NCBI GenBank assembly: GCA_047620505.1 | Contig: JBLHKS010000197.1 | Coordinates: 1-12,928, forward strand | Length of the DNA stretch: 12,928 nt | Origin: JBLHKS01 sp047620505 | GTDB lineage: Bacteria > Verrucomicrobiota > Verrucomicrobiia > Verrucomicrobiales > DEV007 | Direction: 5' to 3' | In this document: positions 6,990 to 12,928 of the stretch, piece by piece | Numbering within the stretch: the stretch's first letter is position 1 | How the letters are laid out: each line of letters begins with the position of its first letter | The notes under the pieces: model-generated | Told to the model about the DNA's origin: nothing | Seen by the model: the letters and a program-made list of their open reading frames with translations, nothing else | Database searches by the model: none | Made by a program: the position numbers and the translations under genes

Positions 6990-8324
6990 TCAAGACGCGT
7001 CGCCTGCCCCCTCGTCCTCCCCTTCTGGCGGCTCGATCACTTCGATCTTCACGACGTCCACGCGGTGCCCGGTCATCGATTCCACTGTGAATCGATACCC
7101 AAGCTCTTCGATCGAGTCGCCCGTTTCGGGGATCCGAGTCAGGCGAAACATGATCAGCCCGGAGAGCGTGTTCGCATCCACATCTTCCCCGAATTGGATC
7201 TGGAGTGAGCGCTCGATATCGCCCAGCTGAGTCGAGCCGGAGCCTTCCCAGCTGTCGCCTTTCTGAGTCAGAATGCTGTCGCCCTCAGACTGGTCAAGCT
7301 CATCGGCGATCTCTCCGACGATTTCCTCCAGCAGGTCCTCCATCGTAACCACCCCCGAGAAGCTGCCATACTCATCGATGACCACGGCCATGTGTTGGCG
7401 CTCCGTTCGCATCCGGTCAAACAGGATGCCAATGAACTGGCTATCCGGCACGACGAGCGGCTCGCGAAAAAGGTCCTTGAGCGTGTCTTTAAGTTCCCCT
7501 GCGCCCGAAAGCGTGAACCGATACAGATCCTTTGCTAGAACAACGCCCTTCAGATGCTGATCTCCGCCGTCAACCACGGGAAACCGCGAATGCTCGATTT
7601 TGCTCAACGTTTCGAGCTGTTTCTCCCATGGATCTTGAAGATCGATGTAGGCGGTATTGACACGAGGCACCATAATTTCCTCCACGGTGCGTGAATCGAA
7701 CTCAAACAAGTTGTTCAGCATCACTGCTCTCTCGGACTCGATATTACCGTGCTCTCCGCTCGTTTGAATCAGTCCTTGGATTTCTTCACCTGACAGAACT
7801 TCGGAGTGCGAGGCTTCCGCGACGCCGAACATGCGAAGAATCGCGCCGCTGGCGGCATTGAGGAGCCAGTTCAGTGGAAAAATCAGAAGATAAAACCCAT
7901 AAAGCGGATAGGCGACCCAGAGGGAAACCGGCTCCGGCTTGCGAATGGCGAAGGTCTTCGGAACCTGTTCGCCAATGACGATGTGGAGAGATGAGAACAG
8001 GATGAAGCCAGTCAAAAACGAAATGGTGTGCACCATGCTCTCCGACATGTTCAGCGGGTGAAGCATCGGCTCCAGAATCGCGGCGATCGTCGGCTCCCCT
8101 ACCCAGCCCAATCCCAGCGACGCCATGGTGATGCCAAGTTGGCAGGCGGCCAGATAAGGTTCGAGATTCTGATGGATGCGTTGGGTCAGCTTAGCGGCCC
8201 GACTGCCTCCATCTGCCAGCGCGTCAATGTGGAAGCGCTTGAGCTTTACGAGGGCGAACTCGGCCGCCACGAAAAACGCGTTGGCCACCAGCAGGAGGAC
8301 GGCAATTGTCAGATTTCCAATCAT
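6990..8324 (-). CDS. CNNM/CBS/CorC membrane protein (HlyC/CorC family)
   Basis: This is an intact 444-residue member of the CNNM/CorC family, whose members move Mg2+ or Co2+ across the inner membrane or support that transport. The DUF21/CNNM membrane domain fills about 1-185, with spans near 4-26, 60-85, 99-120 and 135-160. It includes the family's small-residue stretch L-A-A-C-Q-L-G-I-T-M-A-S-L-G-L-G (58-73) and the V-I-G-E-Q-V-P-K segment (116-123). A CBS pair follows (about 215-345) with M-V-P-R-V (218-222) and I-D-E-Y-G (316-320). The C-terminal CorC_HlyC domain is at about 350-430, and the acidic tail ends the protein. Similar proteins are often misnamed haemolysins. The gene ends 44 bases before the K+ channel start, so co-transcription is likely. 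The ribosome binding site is weak. Confidence 0.93.
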   Translation of the reverse strand: MIGNLTIAVLLLVANAFFVAAEFALVKLKRFHIDALADGGSRAAKLTQRIHQNLEPYLAACQLGITMASLGLGWVGEPTIAAILEPMLHPLNMSESMVHTISFLTGFILFSSLHIVIGEQVPKTFAIRKPEPVSLWVAYPLYGFYLLIFPLNWLLNAASGAILRMFGVAEASHSEVLSGEEIQGLIQTSGEHGNIESERAVMLNNLFEFDSRTVEEIMVPRVNTAYIDLQDPWEKQLETLSKIEHSRFPVVDGGDQHLKGVVLAKDLYRFTLSGAGELKDTLKDLFREPLVVPDSQFIGILFDRMRTERQHMAVVIDEYGSFSGVVTMEDLLEEIVGEIADELDQSEGDSILTQKGDSWEGSGSTQLGDIERSLQIQFGEDVDANTLSGLIMFRLTRIPETGDSIEELGYRFTVESMTGHRVDVVKIEVIEPPEGEDEGAGDAS

Positions 8325-8412
8325 TCCGGCGAGATTCGTTGATAGATGGGTTCGAACAAATGGAAAGAGCGAAATTGCGGAAAGGAGATTCGTTTTTGGA
8401 GCTGTCGAAGGT

Positions 8413-9393
8413 TCAAGGGTTGACCAGAATTACCTCGACGCCGCGTTCCTCGAGTTCGGTCCGCGCCCGCTTGGTGAGCCGTCCAGTCAGCAGAACGACA
8501 TCTCCATTTCCTGCCGAGGCGAACTCAGAAAGAAAGGCTCCGGAATCCGAATACCAGCCAGCGAGATCGACGCCAAAAGGCATGATCCGCCGGCCGTTGA
8601 CGTCGACGGCGAGCGGCATCGACAAGAATTCTTCGATCTTCGCGATCGAGTCGACGTTCAGTTGATACCACGCAAGCGACTCCGCATTTCGGCGGTAGAA
8701 ATCGAATTGTTGTCGTGATTCGGTGGCGACGGCGAGTTCGAAAAACGAAGTCAGATCCTCCGCTTCCTCAAGCTGGGCCAGCGATTCGATAAGGATGGTT
8801 TGCTGGGCCGGTGTCGCGAATTCCAGCGAGAGAAATTGCGACGCCAGGTCCTTGGCGATCCCGAAATCGTCGATCAGCGTCTTGCGATTTCGGATGAATA
8901 AATCGGACGGAGATGCGAGGTAGGCATCACTGATTCTGGTTCTCTCGGCCTCTTCAAGCACGGTGAACAGGTGCTTTCCGGGAATCACCAGTCCGATCGC
9001 GAAATCCGGGAGCGCTTCAAGCGCCGCGACTCGGTCTAATTCCTCCTGCAAAGCTTCGTTATCTGAGTAAGGATCCAGATCGTATTTGGCTGCGATCTCG
9101 CGCTTGCGGTCGGTGGCACCGAGCCAGCCTTTAACGAGACCTTCACCGCCATAGGCGCCTTCGCGGCGCTCTTCACGGGTCAGCGACCCAGCTCTGCTCA
9201 GGATTGCCCCGACGCCACGCGGAATGTCTAACACTGTGGCTATTGGCTTCTTCGCGAGATTCTCGACGACGCGAATTTTCTTCTCAGCGGCGTTGGAAAC
9301 ACCCCCTCGCCAGTCTCCGCCAAGCCTTCGCCGCGCAGCGAACTGATCACTTGAATCTCGCGAAGCCGAATCAGCAGCTGCTGGTCGCTCCAC
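8413..9393 (-). CDS. Uncharacterised secreted protein, 3' part of a frameshifted gene
   Basis: This frame holds most of an uncharacterised protein. Real coding appears to begin at about 9304 with G-V-S-N-A-A-E-K-K-I-R-V-V-E-N-L; the first 30 or so residues from the GTG at 9393 are out-of-frame noise. The protein is largely helical. It contains a motif of the form R-x-x-A-x-x-Y-x-L-D-P-Y-S-D-N-x-x-L-Q-x-x-L-D-x-V-A, and ends in a strand-rich segment (V-V-L-L-T-G-R-L-T-K-R to V-E-V-I-L-V-N-P). I recall similar DPYT-type segments in secreted proteins of unknown function from several Gram-negative phyla, but cannot confirm it. No catalytic motif is evident. The intended start is at 9611, where a signal peptide is encoded; one missing base at 9302-9306 separates the two. 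The gene lies between a Ca2+ antiporter and a CorC protein. Confidence 0.75.
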   Translation of the reverse strand: MERPAAADSASRDSSDQFAARRRLGGDWRGGVSNAAEKKIRVVENLAKKPIATVLDIPRGVGAILSRAGSLTREERREGAYGGEGLVKGWLGATDRKREIAAKYDLDPYSDNEALQEELDRVAALEALPDFAIGLVIPGKHLFTVLEEAERTRISDAYLASPSDLFIRNRKTLIDDFGIAKDLASQFLSLEFATPAQQTILIESLAQLEEAEDLTSFFELAVATESRQQFDFYRRNAESLAWYQLNVDSIAKIEEFLSMPLAVDVNGRRIMPFGVDLAGWYSDSGAFLSEFASAGNGDVVLLTGRLTKRARTELEERGVEVILVNP

Positions 9394-9611
9394 GCCTCGA
9401 ACGTTCCATAAATCGAGTCGATGAGGTAAAAATTGGTCAAGTCATCGCAGCGGACGTCCCAGAGATTCGTCGACAGCCAGGCCGCGTCGTCCCACCATTC
9501 GGCGGCGCTGATAGCGGTTGGTTTCTCAAAGTCTTTCGCCAATGTCAGGGCAGTAGGCGAAAAGCAAAGCAAAGTGGAAAGCAGAAATCGGTTGAGATGA
9601 ATTTGTGGCAT
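9240..9611 (-). CDS. Uncharacterised secreted protein, 5' part with signal peptide
   Basis: This is the N-terminus of the protein continued in 8413-9393. It has a clear export signal: a short basic start (N-R-F), a hydrophobic core L-L-S-T-L-L-C-F (10-17) and a likely signal peptidase I site near T-L-A-K (23-26). A Trp-rich segment follows (A-A-E-W-W-D-D-A-A-W, about 36-45), then a helical region ending I-S-S-L-R-G-E-G-L-A-E. After residue 103 the frame turns to unrelated sequence and stops at 9240. The start ATG (9609-9611) has no Shine-Dalgarno match; it is preceded on the - strand by a TAACTAACTAA repeat that places a stop in all three frames. With one G added to the G5 run (9302-9306) the whole gene would encode 399 residues. 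Confidence 0.75.
   Translation of the reverse strand: MPQIHLNRFLLSTLLCFSPTALTLAKDFEKPTAISAAEWWDDAAWLSTNLWDVRCDDLTNFYLIDSIYGTFEAWSDQQLLIRLREIQVISSLRGEGLAETGEGVFPTPLRRKFASSRISRRSQ
9302..9306 (-). other. Frameshift site (G5 run) in the secreted-protein gene
   Basis: The - strand run GAGGGGGTGTTTCC is read E-G-V-F-P in the N-terminal frame, which soon ends. With six G it reads E-G-G-V-S-N-A-A-E-K-K and continues through the whole downstream part. One missing G therefore explains the break. Homopolymer runs are a common place both for sequencing errors and for slippage in the cell. Confidence 0.75.
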
Positions 9612-9698
9612 TTTAGTTAGTTAGCAGGGAATGGAAAGATTGAAATAGTGTCGGCCAAGGTATCGGCAACGGCAGGTTATTCGTGCGCGATGAAGAAT

Positions 9699-10658
9699 TC
9701 ACGGCCAACGAAAATAGAGAAACACCGCATACGCTCCGAGCAACGCCGCGCCTTCCCAGCGGGCGATCTTGAAACCGGTCCACATCAAAGGCAGCAGCAG
9801 CGCGGAGATGCCGAGCATCCAGAGTAGGTCGGAGGTTTGAATTCCGCCCGCTGGGATTGGCGCGATCACGCCGGCGGCCCCGGCGATACAGAGGAGATTG
9901 AAGATGTTCGAGCCGACGATGTTGCCGACGGCGATGTCGGTTTCGCGGCGGAGCGCGGCGACGACAGAGGTCGCGAGCTCGGGGAGCGAGGTTCCAGCGG
10001 CGATGATCGTCAGGCCGATGATGGCTTCGCTGACCTCGAGTTGTCTGGCGATGAACACGGCGTTGTCGACCAGCAGACTCGCGCCGCAAACGAGCAAGCT
10101 CAGCCCGCCGAGGATCATGTGAATCGAAAGCCAGACGGCAAGAGGTTGCTTGGGAACCGCGAGCGTGTCGAGCGCAGCTTCAGCAGCTGCTGGAGCGAGT
10201 GCCGGTTTCCGCCGGGCCGCCCGGACCGAATGCGTGGTGTAGGCGAGGATTCCGGCAAAGAGAATTCCGGCTTCCCATCGAGCCAAGCCGCCGCCGAACA
10301 TCACAAAAGCAACGAAGAGCACGGAGGCACCGAGCATCAAGGGCAAATCAAACCGGATGATCTGGAGCTGGACGGTCAACGGACGGACCAGCGCGGCGAT
10401 GCCGAGGATGACGGCGACGTTGAAGAGATTCGAGCCGACGACATTGCCGATAGCGATGTCGCCCGAGCCGCCAAGCGCGGCTTTGACGGAGACGGCGAGT
10501 TCCGGCGCGCTGGTGCCGAAGGCGACGATGGTGAGACCGACCACCAACGGGCTAAGCCCGAATCGCAAACCGACCGACGAAGCGCCGCGCACGAGGATCT
10601 CCGCGCCGACGGTGAGGATCGCGAAGGACAGCAGGATGAGGAGGATGGAAACGGTCAC
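9699..10658 (-). CDS. Calcium/sodium antiporter (CaCA family, YrbG type)
   Basis: This is an intact 319-residue CaCA antiporter, expected to export Ca2+ across the inner membrane in exchange for Na+ or H+. Two homologous halves, inverted in the membrane, each carry the ion-binding alpha repeat: G-T-S-A-P-E-L-A-V-S (48-57) with G-N-V-V-G-S-N-L-F-N (71-80), and A-G-T-S-L-P-E-L-A-T-S (221-231) with G-N-I-V-G-S-N-I-F-N (245-254). Both key acidic residues (E in P-E-L) are present. About ten spans fit the hydrophobic profile. The halves are joined by a basic, Ala/Pro-rich cytoplasmic loop (about 145-170). The length is typical of YrbG. GTG at 10658 is the only start before the first span, because an in-frame stop lies a few codons upstream; I see no ribosome binding site. 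Confidence 0.94.
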   Translation of the reverse strand: MTVSILLILLSFAILTVGAEILVRGASSVGLRFGLSPLVVGLTIVAFGTSAPELAVSVKAALGGSGDIAIGNVVGSNLFNVAVILGIAALVRPLTVQLQIIRFDLPLMLGASVLFVAFVMFGGGLARWEAGILFAGILAYTTHSVRAARRKPALAPAAAEAALDTLAVPKQPLAVWLSIHMILGGLSLLVCGASLLVDNAVFIARQLEVSEAIIGLTIIAAGTSLPELATSVVAALRRETDIAVGNIVGSNIFNLLCIAGAAGVIAPIPAGGIQTSDLLWMLGISALLLPLMWTGFKIARWEGAALLGAYAVFLYFRWP

Positions 10659-10793
10659 GAGGTGGCGATATTGGCGGCAGATTCAAGAGTCACGCTCTCG
10701 ACAGTCGCAGAATCGGGGCCAATTATCGAACGATGTGTAAAAAGCTGAAATTGAGGCGTTAACGACAGACTTTATCTCGAAAATGTTTTCAGA

Positions 10794-10808
10794 GCCTGGA
10801 TTTCAGGC
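10794..10808 (-). terminator. Possible hairpin after the permease gene
   Basis: GCCTG (10794-10798) and CAGGC (10804-10808) can pair around a 5-base loop, about 60 bases past the permease stop. The stem is short and no clear T-run follows on the - strand, so it is only a candidate terminator. Confidence 0.18.
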
Positions 10809-10846
10809 AAGCAATCTGCAAACCCAGTGGACAGTCAGAAATCAGC

Positions 10847-10860
10847 CCAGCAGCTGCTGG
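10847..10860. repeat. 14-bp palindrome CCAGCAGCTGCTGG, intergenic copy
   Basis: A perfect 14-bp palindrome lies 10 bases past the stop of the permease gene. It is one of six copies of the core AGCAGCTGCT in the window: 3725-3734, 4977-4986, 9373-9382, 10182-10191, 10849-10858 and 12717-12726. Four of these (all but the first two) have the full 12-bp form CAGCAGCTGCTG. Its function is unknown. It could be a protein-binding site, a methylation target or a genome-wide iterated palindrome. Confidence 0.7.
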
Positions 10861-10870
10861 CTCGCGTTTC

Positions 10871-12643
10871 TCATTTCAGCGGCCAGAAAACCGGGATCAA
10901 CGGCAAAACGACGCAGGTCAGCGCCAGAGTCAGCCCGCCGCCGACGAGGAAGAAATCCCGAAACCGATAGCGGCCCGGGCCGTAGACGAGGAGGCAGGAG
11001 GGTTCGAAGGGCGTGATGAACGAGATCGACGCCGCCAGCATGATGGCGACGGAGAACGACCGGGGATCGGCGCCGATTGCGGTGGCTGCGCTGATGGCGA
11101 TGGGTAGGACGACGAGCGCGGCGGCGGCGTTGGACATCGGCTGGGTGAGGATGATGGTCAGGACGAAGAACGCCGTCATCACCGCGAACGGTCCCAGCGG
11201 TCCAATCCCCGCCGTCACCCAGTCGGCCAGCAGCTGCGCGGCGCCGCTCTTCTCCATCGCCAGACCGAATCCGGTCATCCCGCCGATCAAAATCAAGAGA
11301 CGCAGATCGATCGATTCGCGCGCCCGTTCCGGCGTGACGCATCCTGACAAAACCGCCAGCACTGCCGTGGTCAAGAACGCGGCGGAGAGCGGAACTGCAA
11401 AGACGGTGTGAGCGACGATCGACACCAGAAAGCAGCCAAGCAGCGCCCATCCTTTCCAGCCTCCGACGACCACCTGAGGCTCGCGAACGCCCAACGCGAC
11501 GAGCGCCGTTTCGCGACTCTGAAGCAACTCGATGTCCTCGCGTGGGCCCTCAACGAGGAGCACGTCGCCGGCGGAAAGTCTGTGCTTGGCGAGCCGGTCC
11601 AGAAACTGCTCGCCGAACCGGTTGACGGCCAGAACAGTCAGGCCAAACCGCTGACGAAAATCCGACTCGGCCAGAGTCTTCCCAACGACATCGGAACCCG
11701 GTGCCACGAGCACTTCCGAGATGAAAAAATTCCGGCGACGGGCCAGATCCGATAGTTCGAATTCAGCGCCGCCAACGCGGATGCCTTCCATCTTCTGCAC
11801 CCGCGTCAGGTCGCTCACCTTCCCCTCGACCAGCAGGGTGTCGCCAGCTCCAATCACGACTTCGGGCCCGGGTGCCAGATGCTGATCGCCGCGAACGACT
11901 TGCATGATGCGGAAGCCGATCAGTTGCAACTCACAGTCGACCGTGTTTTCGCCGATCAAGGGCGAATTCGGCAGGACTTCGATTTCGCAAAGATAATCGC
12001 GCATCGCGTCGTCCGGCGTCACCATCGGTTCGCTCCCGCCGTCCGGAAGCAGGCGGATTCCAACGGTCAGCATGTAGGCAATTCCCACGCCAGCGATGAT
12101 CAGTCCAATCGGTGTCAGCTCAAACAGACCGATCGGCTCAAGCCCGGTTTTTCCGAGATAACCGCTCACGGCGACGTTTGTCGAAGTCCCGATCAAGGTA
12201 CAGGTCCCGCCAAGAATCGAGCCGAAAGCCAACGGCATCATCAGCTTGGACGAACTCACGCCCGAACGCCGCCCGGCGCCGTCCGCGGCCGGCAGAAGCA
12301 GCGCGGTAACCGTGGTATTGTTCATGAACGCGGACAGGCAGGCGGCCGATCCCATCAACGCGCCCGCCAGTGGTCGCGGACCATGCGCCGCCATCCTGAC
12401 AAGCAGCGAAACGACGAACTCCAGTACCCCCGCCCGCTGCAACGCGCCGGCGATCACCGAGATCGAAGCGAGGATGATGACCACCTCGCTGGCGAACCCC
12501 GAGAACGCTTCTGTTGGGGTGAGGATCCCGGTCAGCATCAGCGCGGCCAGCAGGATCAGCGTCACAACATCGACGGACACTTTTTCGGATACGAAAAGCA
12601 CCAGGGCGAGGACGAAGAGTAAGAGGACGAAGACAGCTCCCAT
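10871..12643 (-). CDS. SLC13/DASS-type permease with two RCK_C domains
   Basis: This intact 590-residue membrane protein belongs to the ion transporter superfamily of SLC13, ArsB and CitMHS carriers. Each half has the family's substrate/Na+ signature: N-N-T-T-V-T-A-L-L-L-P (108-118) with I-G-T-S-T-N (151-156) in the first, and P-M-S-N-A-A-A-A-L-V-V-L-P (502-514) with I-T-P-F-E-P (543-548) in the second. Two RCK_C (TrkA_C) domains lie between the halves at about 216-285 and 306-375, as in the sulfate/dicarboxylate carriers once called SLT or YfbS-like. The substrate could be sulfate, a dicarboxylate or another anion; the sequence does not settle it. ATG at 12643 starts directly with the first span. 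No Shine-Dalgarno match is visible. It is transcribed divergently from the corA-like gene, with 98 bases between the starts. Confidence 0.92.
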   Translation of the reverse strand: MGAVFVLLLFVLALVLFVSEKVSVDVVTLILLAALMLTGILTPTEAFSGFASEVVIILASISVIAGALQRAGVLEFVVSLLVRMAAHGPRPLAGALMGSAACLSAFMNNTTVTALLLPAADGAGRRSGVSSSKLMMPLAFGSILGGTCTLIGTSTNVAVSGYLGKTGLEPIGLFELTPIGLIIAGVGIAYMLTVGIRLLPDGGSEPMVTPDDAMRDYLCEIEVLPNSPLIGENTVDCELQLIGFRIMQVVRGDQHLAPGPEVVIGAGDTLLVEGKVSDLTRVQKMEGIRVGGAEFELSDLARRRNFFISEVLVAPGSDVVGKTLAESDFRQRFGLTVLAVNRFGEQFLDRLAKHRLSAGDVLLVEGPREDIELLQSRETALVALGVREPQVVVGGWKGWALLGCFLVSIVAHTVFAVPLSAAFLTTAVLAVLSGCVTPERARESIDLRLLILIGGMTGFGLAMEKSGAAQLLADWVTAGIGPLGPFAVMTAFFVLTIILTQPMSNAAAALVVLPIAISAATAIGADPRSFSVAIMLAASISFITPFEPSCLLVYGPGRYRFRDFFLVGGGLTLALTCVVLPLIPVFWPLK

Positions 12644-12741
12644 GAAAGTGAGGTCGGCTTGAAGTATCGCGCGAGCTGACTTGCCTGCAAGCCCGGCGAC
12701 CGTATCTGTCCTCCTCAGCAGCTGCTGGCGGAGCCAATCCT
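12644..12741. promoter_or_regulatory. Divergent promoter region of the permease and corA-like genes
   Basis: Both genes must start transcription in or near these 98 bases. For the + strand, TTGCCT (12681-12686) and TATCTG (12703-12708) form a weak sigma70-like pair 16 bases apart. The 12-bp palindrome CAGCAGCTGCTG (12716-12727) lies between that -10 box and the ribosome binding site, where a bound protein could block corA transcription. A clear GGAG (12730-12733) stands 8 bases before the ATG. The promoter boxes are weak matches; the ribosome binding site is good. Confidence 0.35.
12716..12727. repeat. 12-bp palindrome CAGCAGCTGCTG upstream of the corA-like gene
   Basis: This copy of the iterated palindrome sits 14 bases before the start of the corA-like gene, directly before its ribosome binding site. 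Of the six copies in the window, this and the 10847-10860 copy are the two outside genes. Position alone suggests an operator, but the copies inside coding sequence argue for a more general role. Confidence 0.6.
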
Positions 12742-12928
12742 ATGAGCGATCCCAAATCTCAAACTGATGACCTGCGGATCTTGATTCCACGCACGGCCCG
12801 CGACGAACGGCCGCCGGCCAGCGTGCCGGGTTCTCTTCACCATGTGGGCGAACGCCTGACCGACGAAACCACCTTCCATCTCTTCGACTACACGCCGACT
12901 GATTTTGCCGAAATATCCTCAGCTTCTC
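12742..12928 (+). CDS. corA: CorA-type Mg2+/Co2+ transporter, N-terminal part
   Basis: The first 62 codons of a gene that runs off the window. After a polar lead of about 25 residues comes P-P-A-S-V-P-G-S-L-H-H-V-G-E-R, then F-H-L-F-D-Y-T-P-T-D-F-A-E. This matches the start of CorA proteins of the TIGR00383 type, where a P-P-G-T-L-x-H-V-G-E motif leads into the first strand of the cytoplasmic domain (I-x-x-x-D-Y-D-x-x-x-x-x-E). CorA pentamers let Mg2+ or Co2+ into the cell. The pore helices and the G-M-N motif lie outside the window, so the family call rests on the N-terminus only. The start ATG has GGAG 8 bases upstream. The gene is divergent from the permease and fits the ion-transport theme of the region. 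Confidence 0.7.
   Translation, partial: MSDPKSQTDDLRILIPRTARDERPPASVPGSLHHVGERLTDETTFHLFDYTPTDFAEISSAS

Larger units (their letters stand above)
10659..10870. other. Intergenic region between the CaCA and SLC13-type genes
   Basis: This is the longest gene-free stretch within the - strand series, and its centre is AT-richer than the flanks. Read on the - strand it holds a 14-bp palindrome (10847-10860) just after the permease stop, a short hairpin GCCTG/CAGGC (10794-10808), and further on GATAAT, a fair -10 box for the antiporter gene, without a convincing -35. So the antiporter may have its own promoter here. No open frame, RNA gene or repeat of another gene is evident. Confidence 0.4.

Noticed and set aside
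9837..10748. 303-codon open frame on the + strand opposite the CaCA antiporter
   Set aside because: The product is a low-complexity Asp/Glu/Arg/Gly protein, the mirror of a GC-rich membrane-protein gene with both alpha repeats intact.
10842..11450. Alternative - strand frame of 202 codons within the permease gene
   Set aside because: Arg-rich out-of-frame shadow; the permease frame is continuous through here with the second signature motif.
11879..12622. 247-codon open frame on the + strand opposite the permease
   Set aside because: His/Arg/Gln/Asp-rich noise antisense to clear transmembrane coding sequence.
1..12928. tRNA, rRNA, CRISPR array, insertion sequence or phage genes
   Set aside because: I looked for these on both strands and saw no cloverleaf, no regularly spaced direct repeats, and no transposase, integrase or phage protein.

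Overview
The window looks like a chromosomal segment of a free-living Gram-negative bacterium. It is GC-rich, uses ATG and GTG starts, and encodes proteins with signal peptides and periplasmic domains. TGA serves as an ordinary stop for most genes. The mix of genes would fit Verrucomicrobiota or a neighbouring phylum, but nothing here proves the taxon. I see no RNA gene, mobile element, CRISPR array or phage gene.

Layout. At the left end, on the + strand, a CbpA-type J-domain co-chaperone (170-1126) overlaps a MerR-like CbpM-type modulator (1123-1476) by four bases. From 1591 to 12643 everything lies on the - strand. In transcription order this is: an SLC13/DASS-type permease with two RCK_C domains (12643-10871), a CaCA Ca2+/Na+ antiporter (10658-9699), an uncharacterised secreted protein (9611-8413), a CNNM/CBS/CorC protein (8324-6990), a two-TM K+ channel with tandem RCK domains (6945-5248), an MscK-like giant mechanosensitive channel (5251-1866) and a small unknown protein (1869-1591). 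The last three are joined by ATGA overlaps. At the right edge a CorA-type Mg2+ transporter starts on the + strand (12742) and runs off the window. So 11 kb is almost wholly given to ion and osmotic homeostasis: K+ efflux, turgor release, Mg2+/Co2+ handling, Ca2+ exchange and anion uptake.

Three of these - strand genes are broken by single lesions. The K+ channel has an in-frame TGA where its family appears to carry Arg. The MscK-like gene has lost one base near an A4/T4 run. The secreted-protein gene has lost one base in a C5/G5 run. In each case the two halves join into one full-length protein. Either the locus is decaying in this strain or the assembly has residual errors; the sequence alone cannot decide.

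The 10-bp palindrome AGCAGCTGCT occurs six times between 3.7 and 12.7 kb, four times as the 12-bp palindrome CAGCAGCTGCTG. This is far more than base composition predicts, and two copies sit in intergenic positions next to the permease and corA. I did not find a clear new multi-gene system. The best leads are the palindrome family, the clustered lesions, the unknown secreted protein and the unknown 92-residue protein.
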